Positions 16,836 through 26,565 of a stretch of 64,000 bases of DNA are shown piece by piece (the first letter of the stretch is position 1; every line of letters begins with the position of its first letter). The stretch spans positions 434,001-498,000 of the forward strand of contig NZ_AP018690.1 in NCBI RefSeq assembly GCF_002157735.2. Reading direction: 5' to 3'. The notes beneath the pieces were generated by a model, which had not been told where the DNA came from, ran no database searches, and saw nothing but the letters and a program-made list of their open reading frames with translations. The DNA is from Vibrio aphrogenes. Lineage in GTDB: Bacteria; Pseudomonadota; Gammaproteobacteria; Enterobacterales; Vibrionaceae. The position numbers and the translations under genes are program-made.

Positions 16836-16854
16836 GTCTACTGAAACCAGTATG

Positions 16855-17454
16855 TTATTTAAGAGCTTGGATTTCTAATTGTCGCTTTTTTTCTAAGTCA
16901 CGGATTAATTTATCATACTTGAAATTAATCTCTTTTTTCTTCGCTATCATCTCAGGTGATTCGCCAACAGTTACACCACAGTTTTTCTCCATCTTATTTA
17001 GTGCTGCTGTCGAACCACTTAGACTGAATGTTGCCATAACTTCTGTTTCTCTACCGTGTATAATATTAAGATGTAGCTTGTTACCCGCTTTAATCTCATC
17101 TAGTAATGACGGTGGAACATTACCTGCTGTGCCGCCACGGTAAGAATTGTTGTAAGTATAACCATTCAATTCATACACCTTACCTTTGTCCACTCGCATC
17201 TGTAACAATACTCTTGAACTAGGTGTTGCAATTGCATCATCTCCATTAAAAGCAATTACAATATCGTCTGGTTTGCCGCCTGTTACTCTGCATTCAAAAC
17301 CAATGTACTGATAATCACGACCAATCTTTGTATGTGTTATTTGAGAATAGACTTTTGTGTCAGTCATTTGATCAGTCCAATCGTTACTGCGGAATGCAGC
17401 CTGACTCGTAGATGTTGCTCCAAGTAATGCAAATGCGATGATTATCTTTTTCAT
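16855..17454 (-). CDS. Secreted envelope protein of unknown function (TagO/VasI-like layout)
   Basis: 199 residues starting at MKKIIIAFALLG; an ATG 24 bases upstream would add a non-signal extension. Signal peptide about 1-20 (cleavage after SQA). A beta-rich domain follows, with a Cys near the FECRV strand, a central RVDKGKVYEL strand and a FSLSGSTAALNKMEKNC end. This Cys...tFxlxGxxxAlxxxxxxC pattern resembles small TagO/VasI-like periplasmic proteins. A charged coiled-coil tail of about 35 residues ends the protein. It lies on the variable side of dif. The family call is tentative. Confidence 0.55.
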   Translation of the reverse strand: MKKIIIAFALLGATSTSQAAFRSNDWTDQMTDTKVYSQITHTKIGRDYQYIGFECRVTGGKPDDIVIAFNGDDAIATPSSRVLLQMRVDKGKVYELNGYTYNNSYRGGTAGNVPPSLLDEIKAGNKLHLNIIHGRETEVMATFSLSGSTAALNKMEKNCGVTVGESPEMIAKKKEINFKYDKLIRDLEKKRQLEIQALK

Positions 17455-17518
17455 TTTCCTAAGCCCAAATATTAACAATAAACAGAAATTTAAACTGTAA
17501 TTGGTGTATAAACAAACA

Positions 17519-17875
17519 CTATTTTTCAGTATCTTGCGGTCTTCCGCGTTTAGGGAGTTGGATTACTTCGCTTGCTGAATTTACCTGCCTACGTTCATTG
17601 TGTAGAGCCATCGTAAGGTTCCCAATCTGCGCAGCCCAAAGTTCCTGTTTTGAAATTAAGCTCTTGTTTTCTTCATTGTATTTTTTCTTGAGCCTCCTTT
17701 CACTCCTTAGATATTCATTCTTCTTATCGAGAGCAGCCTGAGTAATGTGACCAACCAGACAGATACTTAAGAACGTGCTTGAAGTGAACCATGAAAACGG
17801 AGATTGAGGTTCGTGAACTATCGGTTGATTTTTTGTACTTGAATTCAGCTTCGGATGAACTAAAAACCACTTCAT
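17519..17875 (-). CDS. Hypothetical membrane-anchored coiled-coil protein
   Basis: 118 residues. A single membrane helix around 28-48 (FTSSTFLSICLVGHITQAAL) is followed by a highly charged helix (about 50-75, KNEYLRSERRLKKKY) likely to be a coiled coil, and a basic C-terminus ending RGRPQDTEK. The ribosome site is weak. It lies 64 bases upstream of the TagO/VasI-like gene on the same strand and may be cotranscribed. No family recognised. Confidence 0.45.
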   Translation of the reverse strand: MKWFLVHPKLNSSTKNQPIVHEPQSPFSWFTSSTFLSICLVGHITQAALDKKNEYLRSERRLKKKYNEENKSLISKQELWAAQIGNLTMALHNERRQVNSASEVIQLPKRGRPQDTEK

Positions 17876-18045
17876 GACTTTAATTCGAACTCAATGAAGG
17901 ATGTCATTGGTCAAAAATGTAGCTTGTTCGTTAACGAATGCTGTTTTTCATTAATTCATTTTGTGTCAGTAAACCTTATTATTAAGGTGATGTGTTTAAG
18001 TCAAAAGCCCTTATTAAAATGAAAACAGATTGATTAATTCTTTGG

Positions 18046-18225
18046 TTAAGAGTCCAAAACTAAATTGGTTGATTCTATATTATTAGGGAGATTAAATTGA
18101 TAAAGAGCCGTGCTATCTTGTTGGTTATCATGTGTTATTGTCCTCCAGATAAATGCGCTTAATAAGACAATGAATATGATGATAATTTGTACAAGTCTCG
18201 CTTTTGTGAGTTTCTCTCCAGCCAT
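18046..18225 (-). CDS. Small single-span membrane protein upstream of ccoN
   Basis: 59 residues: a short basic N-terminus (MAGEKLTKARLV), one strongly hydrophobic helix (about 12-28, QIIIIFIVLLSAFIW) and a polar tail. An AGGAT ribosome site precedes the ATG. It is divergent from the cbb3 oxidase operon. The size and N-in membrane topology suggest a small accessory membrane protein, but no function can be assigned from sequence. Confidence 0.6.
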   Translation of the reverse strand: MAGEKLTKARLVQIIIIFIVLLSAFIWRTITHDNQQDSTALYQFNLPNNIESTNLVLDS

Positions 18226-18383
18226 TGAGTTTCATCCTATGTAACTTACTTCAAACTTTTGCTATTTAACTTATATAACCTATTGGTATGTCAGGTATAG
18301 TAAGCAACGAAAATGTTACTTTTATTTAAAACCATTGCTACTTCCTGCTGTTTTAGGTCTTGGTGTGCGTTTGGGTAACATTA

Positions 18384-18402
18384 CAACACTATTTCAGTGT
18401 TG
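18384..18402 (+). promoter_or_regulatory. Hairpin in the ccoN leader
   Basis: CAACACT / AGTGTTG around ATTTC, 38 bases before the ccoN start. It is a candidate RNA structure or dyad operator in front of the oxidase operon. I looked for a TTGAT-N4-ATCAA FNR box in this leader and did not find one. Confidence 0.35.
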
Positions 18403-18440
18403 ATGCTAGGTAGTTAATTATAAGATTGGAAGCATTCAAG

Positions 18441-19871
18441 ATGAGCCAGGAACATCAGCTTGAGCATAATTATAACTACACGGTTGTCCGTCAGTTTGCC
18501 ATGGTTACGATATTGTGGGGAATTGTTGGGATGAGCGTGGGGGTCTTAATTGCAGCTCAATTAGTTTGGCCACAGCTTAACTTCGATACGCCGTGGTTGA
18601 CGTACAGTCGTTTACGTCCATTGCATACTAATGCAGTTATTTTTGCATTTGGGACTAGTGCCCTATTTGCATCCTCCTATTACGTGGTTCAACGAACCTG
18701 TAAAACACGTTTATTTGGTGGTTTATTAGTACCGTTCACTTTTTGGGGGTGGCAAGCCATTATTTTGGCAGCAGTTGTCTCATTACCTTTGGGCTATACA
18801 ACCAGTAAAGAATACGCCGAATTAGAGTGGCCTATTGATATTGCGATCGCAATTGTGTGGGTTGCTTACGCCATTGTCTTTTTTGGAACTTTGATAAAAA
18901 GAACAACGTCTCATATTTATGTGGCGAACTGGTTCTTTGGTGGCTTTATATTAACGGTTGCGGTTCTGCATATCGTTAATAGTATGGCTATCCCTGTTTC
19001 TATGGGTAAATCCTATTCTATTTATTCAGGTGCCGTCGATGCGATGGTGCAATGGTGGTACGGACACAATGCGGTAGGTTTCCTATTAACCGCTGGCTTT
19101 TTAGGGATGATGTACTATTTCGTGCCGAAACAAGCTGAACGTCCAGTTTATTCTTATCGTTTATCCATTGTGCACTTTTGGGGATTGATTTCTCTGTATA
19201 TTTGGGCAGGTCCTCACCATCTACATTACACTGCGTTGCCTGACTGGACTCAATCATTAGGTATGGTGATGTCTATTATCTTGTTTGTCCCATCTTGGGG
19301 CGGCATGATTAACGGGATCATGACCCTTTCCGGTGCTTGGCATAAATTACGCTATGACCCTATTTTACGTTTCCTCATTGTGTCTTTGTCATTCTATGGG
19401 ATGTCGACTTTTGAAGGCCCTATGATGGCTATTAAAACGGTAAATGCCCTCTCTCACTATACCGACTGGACTATCGGTCACGTGCATTCTGGTGCATTAG
19501 GTTGGGTTGCGATGGTGACCATTGGCTCTATGTATCACTTAATTCCGAAATTATTTGGTCAAGAGCGCATGTATTCTATCAAACTGATCAATGTGCACTT
19601 CTGGTTAGCGACCATTGGTACGGTTTTATACATAGTTGCAATGTGGATTTCAGGTGTGATGCAAGGTTTGATGTGGCGTGCGGTTAATGCCGATGGCACG
19701 TTAACATATAGCTTTGTTGAAAGTGTTGAAGCGTCTCATCCATTCTATTTAGTGCGCTTTATTGGTGGTGTCATTATCGTGTCAGGCATGTTGCTCATGG
19801 CTTATAACGTTTATAAGACCGTCACTTCACCAAAGGATAGCTTAAAAGCGATTCCTCAACCGGCAATGTAG
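18441..19871 (+). CDS. ccoN: cbb3-type cytochrome c oxidase subunit I
   Basis: Catalytic heme-copper subunit of the high-affinity cbb3 terminal oxidase. 476 residues with about twelve membrane helices. Conserved segments include [12 protein letters not shown] (His ligand), [25 protein letters not shown] (copper ligands) and [11 protein letters not shown]. The ATG at 18441 has GGAAG nine bases upstream; an in-frame TTG 15 bases earlier is unlikely. It heads the operon ccoN-O-Q-P, with assembly genes after it. The complex reduces oxygen at low tension in the inner membrane. Confidence 0.97.
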   Translation: MSQEHQLEHNYNYTVVRQFAMVTILWGIVGMSVGVLIAAQLVWPQLNFDTPWLTYSRLRPLHTNAVIFAFGTSALFASSYYVVQRTCKTRLFGGLLVPFTFWGWQAIILAAVVSLPLGYTTSKEYAELEWPIDIAIAIVWVAYAIVFFGTLIKRTTSHIYVANWFFGGFILTVAVLHIVNSMAIPVSMGKSYSIYSGAVDAMVQWWYGHNAVGFLLTAGFLGMMYYFVPKQAERPVYSYRLSIVHFWGLISLYIWAGPHHLHYTALPDWTQSLGMVMSIILFVPSWGGMINGIMTLSGAWHKLRYDPILRFLIVSLSFYGMSTFEGPMMAIKTVNALSHYTDWTIGHVHSGALGWVAMVTIGSMYHLIPKLFGQERMYSIKLINVHFWLATIGTVLYIVAMWISGVMQGLMWRAVNADGTLTYSFVESVEASHPFYLVRFIGGVIIVSGMLLMAYNVYKTVTSPKDSLKAIPQPAM

Positions 19872-19883
19872 GAGACGATGAGT

Positions 19884-20501
19884 ATGAGTTCAGAAAAGAA
19901 TCGCCATTCAATAGTCGAGAAGAACGTCGGTTTATTGGCTATTTTGATGGCATTTGGGATCAGTTTAGGCGCGTTAGTTGAAATCACGCCACTGATTTTC
20001 CAAAAGCAAACGACTGAGCCGGTAGAGGATTTAAAACCTTATACTGCGCTAGAGATGGAAGGTCGTGATATATACGTCCGCGAAGGTTGTAGTGTTTGCC
20101 ACAGCCAAATGATCCGTCCTTTCCGTTCAGAAACCGAACGTTATGGTCACTATTCTGTCGCGGGTGAATCGGTATGGGAACATCCATTCTTATGGGGCTC
20201 TAAACGTACTGGCCCTGATCTTGCTCGTGTGGGTGGCCGTTATTCTGATGAATGGCATCGTGTCCATCTGATTGACCCTCGAGAAGTGGTGCCTGAATCT
20301 ATTATGCCCGGCTATCCGTGGTTGGCTGATAATAAGCTAACCGGTGAATACACGGAGCAAAAGTTAAGGTTATTCCGAGACGATTTCGGCGTACCTTATA
20401 CTGATGAAGATATCGCTAACGCTAAGAAAAATGTAGAAGGAAAAACGGAGTTAGATGCTCTAGTTGCCTATTTACAATCTCTTGGCCACGCGATGAAATA
20501 A
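19884..20501 (+). CDS. ccoO: cbb3 oxidase subunit II, mono-heme cytochrome c
   Basis: 205 residues with an N-terminal membrane anchor (about 15-36) and one CxxCH heme motif, CSVCH, followed by [10 protein letters not shown], the family signature. A distal Met in [10 protein letters not shown] is the axial ligand. I chose the second in-frame ATG (19884) because AGGAG lies nine bases before it; the ATG at 19878 is only three bases from it. It starts 12 bases after ccoN. Confidence 0.96.
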   Translation: MSSEKNRHSIVEKNVGLLAILMAFGISLGALVEITPLIFQKQTTEPVEDLKPYTALEMEGRDIYVREGCSVCHSQMIRPFRSETERYGHYSVAGESVWEHPFLWGSKRTGPDLARVGGRYSDEWHRVHLIDPREVVPESIMPGYPWLADNKLTGEYTEQKLRLFRDDFGVPYTDEDIANAKKNVEGKTELDALVAYLQSLGHAMK

Positions 20502-20511
20502 GGAGAAAGAT

Positions 20512-20688
20512 ATGGATATCGCAACGATTCACAGTATCTGGACACTTGTGCTGTTCATCAGCTTTTGTGGAGTTGTATGGTGGGCTTATGGCAGTAAACG
20601 CCGCAAATCTCGTTTTGATGAAGCTGCAAACCTTATCTTTGATGATGAGCCAGTCAAGTCAGCTAAAGATCAGGGAGGAATGAAGTAA
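20512..20688 (+). CDS. ccoQ: cbb3 oxidase small subunit CcoQ
   Basis: 58 residues: one membrane helix (about 7-25, SIWTLVLFISFCGVVWWAY), then the conserved SKRRKSRFDEAANLIFDD, typical of CcoQ. AAGGAGA precedes the ATG. Its stop overlaps the ccoP start by one base (TAATG). CcoQ stabilises the assembled oxidase. Confidence 0.93.
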   Translation: MDIATIHSIWTLVLFISFCGVVWWAYGSKRRKSRFDEAANLIFDDEPVKSAKDQGGMK

Positions 20689-21680
20689 TGACGACATTCT
20701 GGAGTGTATGGATAACAGTAATTACCTTAGGAACGATCTTTGGTATCGCTGCTATTTTAATTTGGTGTCTTAAAGATAAAATGGGAGTAGAAGAAGGTGC
20801 GGATATGGGGCATGAATACGATGGTATTCGTGAGCTCAATAACCCACTTCCCAAATGGTGGACCTATTTGTTCTTCTCGACTTTTATTTTTTCTGCCATC
20901 TATTTAGCCTTATTTCCAGGATTAGGAAACTATCCAGGGCTTTTAGGTTGGACCAGCTCACCTCAGCAAGTTAAATCTGTTGGTGAAATGGAAGCCTCCA
21001 TCAAAAATGCGCAACAAAATAAGCAGCTCGACCAATATGCTAAAGAACTTGATGACGCTGAGAAATTTTACGGCCAATCGTTTAAAAAGTTAGCAAATCA
21101 TGCCGATGGAAGTGGTTATAAGTCGTTACCTGAAATTGCAGCAGATCCAGCGGCTTTACGCGTTGGTCAGAATTTGTTTTTACAAAACTGTTCACAATGT
21201 CATGGCTCGGATGCTCGTGGTCAAAAAGGTTTCCCTAACTTAACTGATCAGGCTTGGTTATATGGCGGTGAGCCTGAAGCAATCCTCACGACGATTAAGC
21301 ATGGCCGCGTTGGCGCTATGCCTGGTTGGGGAGAAACGTTTGGTGCGGATGGAGTAGAAGAAGTAGTGAGCTATGTTCTGCATTTATCTGGACGTAAAGT
21401 GAACTCACGTGAAGCGGCGGCTGGTAAAGTTCGCTTTGCTGCTTGTGCTGCTTGTCATGGTACTGATGGTAAGGGTAACCCTGCTTTTGGTGCACCGGAT
21501 TTAACGGATAACGATTGGTTATTTGGTGACTCTCGCGCCGATGTGACAGAAACCGTGCAATATGGACGCCAAGGTGTCATGCCCGCTTGGGAAAACATAC
21601 TAGGTGAAGATAAAATCCAATTAGTTGGTGCTTATGTGTGGAGTTTAAGTAACCCAACTCCATCTAATACATCTGATTGA
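20688..21680 (+). CDS. ccoP: cbb3 oxidase subunit III, di-heme cytochrome c
   Basis: 330 residues. Two membrane helices near the N-terminus (about 5-27 and 58-75), the latter after the family's NPLPKWW motif. Two cytochrome c domains follow with CSQCHG and CAACHG. The distal Met residues lie in GAMPGWG and GVMPAWE. It passes electrons from soluble cytochrome c to CcoO/CcoN. Start overlaps ccoQ's stop. A terminator-like hairpin follows, separating structural from assembly genes. Confidence 0.96.
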   Translation: MTTFWSVWITVITLGTIFGIAAILIWCLKDKMGVEEGADMGHEYDGIRELNNPLPKWWTYLFFSTFIFSAIYLALFPGLGNYPGLLGWTSSPQQVKSVGEMEASIKNAQQNKQLDQYAKELDDAEKFYGQSFKKLANHADGSGYKSLPEIAADPAALRVGQNLFLQNCSQCHGSDARGQKGFPNLTDQAWLYGGEPEAILTTIKHGRVGAMPGWGETFGADGVEEVVSYVLHLSGRKVNSREAAAGKVRFAACAACHGTDGKGNPAFGAPDLTDNDWLFGDSRADVTETVQYGRQGVMPAWENILGEDKIQLVGAYVWSLSNPTPSNTSD

Positions 21681-21694
21681 TAATAAAGTGGTTT

Positions 21695-21721
21695 ACAGCC
21701 CCTAGCTTGGGGCTGTTTTTT
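21695..21721 (+). terminator. Terminator or attenuator between ccoP and ccoH
   Basis: The stem CAGCCCC / GGGGCTG around TAGCTT is followed by TTTTTT. It should reduce read-through into the assembly genes ccoH-I-S, giving a stoichiometry step. Confidence 0.8.
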
Positions 21722-21755
21722 CTTGTATCTACTTCGTTTTATTTGTGAGAAGACT

Positions 21756-22235
21756 ATGCAAACTCCTTGGTATAAACAGTTTTGGCCTTGGTTCTTAATT
21801 TTTCTCCCAATGTGTGCCGTTATTGGCAGTTTCGTCACATTAGGTGTTTTTACTAAAAATAGCGTCGATCTCGTGTCTGAAGATTATTACAAGCAAGGTA
21901 AAGGCATTAATGTTGATTTATCGAAAATACATGTAGCAAAGGGCTTTAAGTTGCAGGCGAGCGTGGTTTCTACGCCACAAGGTATCAACGTCAGCTTAGA
22001 TAAAGGCAAACTATCTTTATACCCCGCCTTAACCATCACGTTTACTCATAGAACCCTTCCTGATCGTGATTTTGCACGCACATTAAGCTCTGATGCGAAT
22101 GGAAATTATCGATTTAATTTACCACAACCTATACAGGGTCCATGGTTCGTTAAAGTAGAACCCCATAACAAAGAATGGTTAATTCAAGGTCGAGTGACTT
22201 TCCCAACCCACACTCCAACTGTTTTACTTGATTAA
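21756..22235 (+). CDS. ccoH: FixH/CcoH family oxidase assembly protein
   Basis: 159 residues. One membrane helix (about 10-32) carries the PWFLIFLPMCAVIGSF start typical of FixH, then SEDYYKQGKGIN, the most conserved segment. The rest is a beta-sandwich periplasmic domain ending in GRVTFP. The ATG at 21756 yields the expected MQTPWYKQFWPW N-terminus; an upstream TTG would add 11 unlikely residues. It precedes the copper ATPase ccoI by 10 bases. FixH/CcoH proteins stay attached to cbb3 oxidase during assembly. Confidence 0.88.
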   Translation: MQTPWYKQFWPWFLIFLPMCAVIGSFVTLGVFTKNSVDLVSEDYYKQGKGINVDLSKIHVAKGFKLQASVVSTPQGINVSLDKGKLSLYPALTITFTHRTLPDRDFARTLSSDANGNYRFNLPQPIQGPWFVKVEPHNKEWLIQGRVTFPTHTPTVLLD

Positions 22236-22245
22236 TTAAGGCGCA

Positions 22246-24633
22246 ATGATGTCGGAAAAATCGGCTGAACATCCGTGTTATCACTGTGGTGATGAAGTTC
22301 CAACTAATGCAGTTTTTCACGTTGATATCCTTGGACAATCTCGTGCAATGTGTTGCCCTGGCTGTCAATCGGTTGCTCAAACTATCGTGGAAAGTGGCCT
22401 AGTTTCTTATTATCAATACCGTACTGCGCCTGCAGAAAAAGTAGACTTAGTTCCTGAGCAGCTCCAAAAACTTATTCATTATGATAATGAAGACGTGCAA
22501 CGAGAGTTTGTGCGTCATGATAAGGAATTAAGTGAGGTGACACTGTCACTTGAAGGTGTATCTTGCGCGGCTTGTGCTTGGCTGATCGAAAAGCAACTGG
22601 CCTCTTGCTCTGGCATTAAACAAGTTAAAGTTAATATTACGACCCAAAGAGCCAAGGTCGTTTGGGATAATACGCAAATTCAATTAAGCCAACTAATTAA
22701 ACAGATTCAACAAGTTGGTTATAAGTCAGCCCCTTTTGAACCCAACCAACAAGAAGAAAGCTATCATAAAATGATGAAGCAATACCTCTATCGGTTAGGG
22801 GTAGCAGGCTTAGCTACCATGCAAGTAATGATGCTAGCGGTGGCACTATATTTTGAAGTTTTTTCTGATCTTGACCCAGAGTTTAAACAATTTTTACGTG
22901 TGGTTAGTTTAATCTTCGCCACTCCTGTTTTGCTTTATTCTGCCCAGCCCTTTTATATTAATGCTTGGCGCAGTCTCAAAGCTCGCACCTTGGGAATGGA
23001 TGTCCCGGTTTCTATCGCGCTCATTTTTGCTTATCTATCCAGTTTATGGGCAACTGTCGCGGGTACGGGTGAAGTTTTCTTTGAATCCATCTCAATGTTT
23101 ACCTTTTTCTTATTGGTTGGGCGCTTCTTAGAAATGCGTGCTCGCCGCAAAGCCGCTGCGGCCAGCGCTAATTTATTAAAATTGGTGCCAGCGATGGCGA
23201 CCAAAGTCACAGGAGAACAAGTTCCAGTTCGCAGCTTAAACATTGGCGATACCATACGAGTGTTGCCTGGAGAGCATATCCCTGCTGACGGCCAAATTGT
23301 GTTAGGCAATACGCAAGTTGACGAATCGATGCTAACCGGTGAATCGCTGCCAGTTGAAAAAGGTGTGTCTGATTATGTATATGCAGGAACGATAAATTCT
23401 GGCGAATCCTTTGAATTAAAGGTGGCATGTCATAAAGCCGATACGGTCATTTCAAGTATCGTGCGTTTACAAGATGAAGCTCAGGTGTCTAAACCTAAAA
23501 TTGCGGAAGTGGCGGATCATGTTGCAAAATACTTCGTCGCTATTATTTTAGTCATTGCTGCCGCAACTTGGGTGTATTGGCTCCAATATCAACCAGAATC
23601 AGCATTTTGGATTATGTTATCGGTATTAGTCGCGACTTGTCCATGTGCGCTTTCGTTAGCAACGCCCACCGCAATCACTTGCTCAACCTCTAAATTAGGG
23701 GGACTTGGCATCTTATTGTGTAAAGGTCATGCTTTTGAAACCTTATGTAAAGTGAATCATATTGTACTGGATAAAACAGGGACATTAACTCAAGGAAATA
23801 TTGCCATTAGTGACATTGAATTGTTCGATGCGCAATACTCTTCAAATGAGGTATTACAGATAGCAGCCGCTCTAGAGCAATATGCTAATCACCCTATTGC
23901 TCACGCTTTTGCAGAGCACCAACATCAGAACATTAAGATGCAAAATGTAAACAATGTTATTGGTTCTGGGGTGTCTGGGGAATATTTAACCCAAACATGG
24001 CGTATTGGTACGCTGACTTATGTTACTGATCATGCTGATGCAACGGAGCCTGCCCCATCCTCGGTTTATTTATCATGCGACAATCAATTAATTGCACGTT
24101 TCGAATATTCCGATCCCATCCGAAAAGAAAGTCGTGATTTTATTCATCATTTAACCAAAGCCAATATTAAAGTCACTGTGTTAACTGGCGATTCGCCTTT
24201 AAATGCAGAGCGTGTTTGTCGTAGTCTCGGAATTGAACATTATCAAGCCGGACTAAAACCTCAAGATAAATTGGCGTATTTACAACAGTTAAATAGTGAC
24301 ACTGTCACACTAATGATTGGTGATGGCATCAATGATGCGCCTACCTTAGCTGGTGCGCACTTATCTGTAGCAATGGGTGGTGGTTCTGATATTGCTAAAG
24401 CGTCGGCGGATATGGTGTTATTAGGTGATAAACTTGATAAAGTGTTGGAAGCTCGAACTCTGGCATTACAAACACGTAAAATCATTCACCAAAATCTTGC
24501 GTGGGCGCTGGGTTATAACGCCTTGATCTTACCTTTAGCCGTCATGGGATTTATTGCTCCCTACTTTGCGGTGATAGGAATGTCAGCCAGTTCAATCATT
24601 GTGGTGACAAATTCTCTAAGGTTGCTCAAATAA
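22246..24633 (+). CDS. ccoI: Copper-transporting P1B-type ATPase for cbb3 assembly
   Basis: 795 residues. An N-terminal Cys cluster ([15 protein letters not shown]) is typical of CcoI/FixI and absent from CopA. An HMA domain with GVSCAACAW follows, then eight membrane helices with the CPC metal site in VATCPCALS. The actuator motif is TGES, the phosphorylation motif DKTGTLT and the hinge GDGINDAP. It exports copper to the periplasm for loading CcoN rather than for detoxification. It starts 10 bases after ccoH and overlaps ccoS by one base. Confidence 0.95.
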   Translation: MMSEKSAEHPCYHCGDEVPTNAVFHVDILGQSRAMCCPGCQSVAQTIVESGLVSYYQYRTAPAEKVDLVPEQLQKLIHYDNEDVQREFVRHDKELSEVTLSLEGVSCAACAWLIEKQLASCSGIKQVKVNITTQRAKVVWDNTQIQLSQLIKQIQQVGYKSAPFEPNQQEESYHKMMKQYLYRLGVAGLATMQVMMLAVALYFEVFSDLDPEFKQFLRVVSLIFATPVLLYSAQPFYINAWRSLKARTLGMDVPVSIALIFAYLSSLWATVAGTGEVFFESISMFTFFLLVGRFLEMRARRKAAAASANLLKLVPAMATKVTGEQVPVRSLNIGDTIRVLPGEHIPADGQIVLGNTQVDESMLTGESLPVEKGVSDYVYAGTINSGESFELKVACHKADTVISSIVRLQDEAQVSKPKIAEVADHVAKYFVAIILVIAAATWVYWLQYQPESAFWIMLSVLVATCPCALSLATPTAITCSTSKLGGLGILLCKGHAFETLCKVNHIVLDKTGTLTQGNIAISDIELFDAQYSSNEVLQIAAALEQYANHPIAHAFAEHQHQNIKMQNVNNVIGSGVSGEYLTQTWRIGTLTYVTDHADATEPAPSSVYLSCDNQLIARFEYSDPIRKESRDFIHHLTKANIKVTVLTGDSPLNAERVCRSLGIEHYQAGLKPQDKLAYLQQLNSDTVTLMIGDGINDAPTLAGAHLSVAMGGGSDIAKASADMVLLGDKLDKVLEARTLALQTRKIIHQNLAWALGYNALILPLAVMGFIAPYFAVIGMSASSIIVVTNSLRLLK

Positions 24634-24827
24634 TGGCTAGCTTATATTTATTAATTCCTATTGCGATCATGTTTGTATGCATTGCCGTTTTCGTTTTCAT
24701 TTGGGCCGTTAAAACCGATCAATTTGATGATCTAGATCGTCAAGGACACAGCATCTTATTTGATGATAATGATGAAGTGAAAGTGAAAAAAGCTCAATCT
24801 AAAACAGAGAGTGGCGATGAATCCTGA
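24633..24827 (+). CDS. ccoS: cbb3 oxidase maturation protein CcoS
   Basis: 64 residues: one membrane helix (about 4-24), then the diagnostic AVKTDQFDDLDRQGHSILFDD. Required for cofactor insertion into the oxidase. Its ATG overlaps the ccoI stop (TAATG). The next gene starts inside its 3' end. Confidence 0.93.
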   Translation: MASLYLLIPIAIMFVCIAVFVFIWAVKTDQFDDLDRQGHSILFDDNDEVKVKKAQSKTESGDES

Positions 24828-25488
24828 TTGGTTAGCGGCTTTTTTGATTGGTCTTTTAGGTTCCGGCCATTGTATGGGAATGTGTGGTGGCATTGCGTCA
24901 TTAATGAACCTAGGCCAAGCCAATAATAAAAAAGCGTGGTTTATTCCTGTATTTTATAATCTTGGCCGTCTACTGACTTATATGCTTGCGGGAGCGGTGA
25001 TCGGTGGCTCGGTTGCTTCTGTCGCGACCTATTCAGGTTTTAATTCGTCATTGAGTTGGTTACGTTTGATATCGGCCATCTTCATGTTGCTTCTAGCTTT
25101 ATATATAGGTCAATGGTGGCAAGGCTTATTGGTCATTGAAAAAGCCGGGCAACATATTTGGCGATACCTTTCTCCGTTTGGGCAAAAATTACTCCCACTG
25201 AAACACCCTCTTTACGCCATCCCATTTGGCTTTATCTGGGGCTGGTTACCTTGTGGTTTAGTGTATTCTATGTTGACCTGGTCTGCCGCTGCAGGCACAT
25301 CTTTAGATGGCGCTTTCGTGATGTTGGCCTTTGGGGTTGGCACATTACCTGCAATGTTACTTGTGGGAGTTGGCACCTCTCAGTTTAAGTCGCTTGTCAA
25401 ACGACCTGTTTTTAAACAAATTGGCGCCATATTGTTGATGATTTATGCGTTATTTCAATTGTATCAAGGAGTTGTCAGACTACTGTAA
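24817..25488 (+). CDS. Sulfite exporter TauE/SafE-like membrane protein of the cco cluster
   Basis: 223 residues with about six membrane helices. The first carries GLLGSGHCMGMCGGI, a Cys/His motif found in this subgroup and suggestive of metal handling. GFIWGWLPCGLVYS contains another conserved PCG. Members are routinely found next to ccoS and are thought to help oxidase assembly or copper supply. The gene overlaps ccoS by 11 bases. I preferred ATG 24817 over GTG 24811. Confidence 0.82.
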   Translation: MNPDWLAAFLIGLLGSGHCMGMCGGIASLMNLGQANNKKAWFIPVFYNLGRLLTYMLAGAVIGGSVASVATYSGFNSSLSWLRLISAIFMLLLALYIGQWWQGLLVIEKAGQHIWRYLSPFGQKLLPLKHPLYAIPFGFIWGWLPCGLVYSMLTWSAAAGTSLDGAFVMLAFGVGTLPAMLLVGVGTSQFKSLVKRPVFKQIGAILLMIYALFQLYQGVVRLL

Positions 25489-25547
25489 TATAACGGTTGG
25501 CTTGAATAATTTTATGCTGTCCTTTAGTGGTATGAGATGCTAAAATC

Positions 25548-25561
25548 TTGATGTATATCAA
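25548..25561 (+). promoter_or_regulatory. Consensus FNR box upstream of fnr
   Basis: TTGATGTATATCAA is a perfect TTGAT-N4-ATCAA site, 20 bases before the fnr start codon. A site this close to the start normally blocks transcription, so fnr is probably autorepressed under anoxia. Confidence 0.85.
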
Positions 25562-25581
25562 TTTAAACTGCTCGGTATTTT

Positions 25582-26328
25582 ATGATTTCTGATAACGCAA
25601 AAACAAAACGTGTCCAATCTGGTGGTTGTGCAATTCATTGTCAAGACTGCAGTATTAGCCAATTGTGCATTCCGTTTACTCTAAATGATTCTGAATTAGA
25701 TCAATTAGATGAAATCATTGAGCGCAAAAAACCCGTTCAGAAAGGTCAAGAAATCTTTAAAGCTGGTGATGAGTTAAAATCTTTGTATGCCATCCGTTCT
25801 GGTACGATCAAAAGTTACACCATTACAGAACAAGGTGATGAACAAATTACCGCTTTTCATCTTGCAGGTGATTTAATTGGATTTGATGCCATTAATGGTA
25901 ATGCTCACCCAAGTTTTGCACAAGCACTTGAAACGTCAATGGTTTGTGAGATCCCTTATGAAACTTTAGATGAACTGTCAGGGCAAATGCCTAAGCTTCG
26001 TCAACAAATTATGCGTTTAATGAGTAATGAGATTAAAGGCGATCAAGACATGATCTTATTGTTATCGAAGAAGAATGCCGAAGAACGTTTAGCGGCGTTC
26101 TTATACAGCCTATCGACTCGCTTTTCTCAACGTGGTTTTTCACCAAGAGAGTTTCGTCTTACAATGACTCGTGGTGATATTGGCAACTACTTAGGTTTAA
26201 CCGTTGAAACCATCAGTCGACTATTAGGTCGTTTCCAAAAAAGTGATATTTTAAGTGTAAAAGGAAAATACATCACGATTACCGATCATGATGCTTTACA
26301 AAAACTGGCAGGCTTCTCTGAGGAGTAA
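25582..26328 (+). CDS. fnr: Oxygen-sensing regulator FNR
   Basis: 248 residues. The N-terminal cluster ligands lie in [16 protein letters not shown], with a fourth ligand in SMVCEIPYE, so a [4Fe-4S] sensor is intact. A cNMP-like beta-roll (about 40-150), a dimer helix, and a C-terminal HTH with [12 protein letters not shown] (recognition helix with E-SR) follow. It switches on anaerobic genes, including in Vibrio the neighbouring cbb3 and uspE genes. A consensus site sits 20 bp upstream. Confidence 0.95.
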   Translation: MISDNAKTKRVQSGGCAIHCQDCSISQLCIPFTLNDSELDQLDEIIERKKPVQKGQEIFKAGDELKSLYAIRSGTIKSYTITEQGDEQITAFHLAGDLIGFDAINGNAHPSFAQALETSMVCEIPYETLDELSGQMPKLRQQIMRLMSNEIKGDQDMILLLSKKNAEERLAAFLYSLSTRFSQRGFSPREFRLTMTRGDIGNYLGLTVETISRLLGRFQKSDILSVKGKYITITDHDALQKLAGFSEE

Positions 26329-26361
26329 CCTCTTTCACTTATTTACTTTTTACTGATTAAT

Positions 26362-26389
26362 AGGTCGCTTACTAATAGCGGCCTTTTTT
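26362..26389 (+). terminator. Terminator of fnr
   Basis: AGGTCGCT and AGCGGCCT pair imperfectly around TACTAAT and are followed by TTTTTT, 33 bases after the fnr stop. Confidence 0.7.
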
Positions 26390-26565
26390 ATTTGTAAAAT
26401 ACCGTCTAGGTCACTAATAATTCGGCGTAATTTCAGCTAAAGTTAAGTTAGTGCTAAAGATAATTTGTCCAACTTGTGAGCTTGTATTGATTAGGATTGT
26501 ATTATTTTTAGTATAGTTAACTTGTTGAAATGGTTTTAGATAAGTTCAAAAAGGGAGAGCTTGCT

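Larger units (their letters stand above)
16419..16854. other. Gene-poor stretch to the right of dif
   Basis: About 435 bases without an intact gene. It contains a 16-bp perfect palindrome at 16513-16528 and a short minus-strand remnant at about 16676-16835 encoding a helix-turn-helix-like segment. Base composition is AT-rich and otherwise featureless. Confidence 0.5.

Noticed and set aside
16754..17143. 129-codon plus-strand frame
   Set aside because: Antisense to the secreted protein at 16855-17454, which has a clean signal peptide and regular domain pattern.
18226..18440. FNR box before ccoN
   Set aside because: No TTGAT-N4-ATCAA match found on either strand in the leader; only a short hairpin is present.
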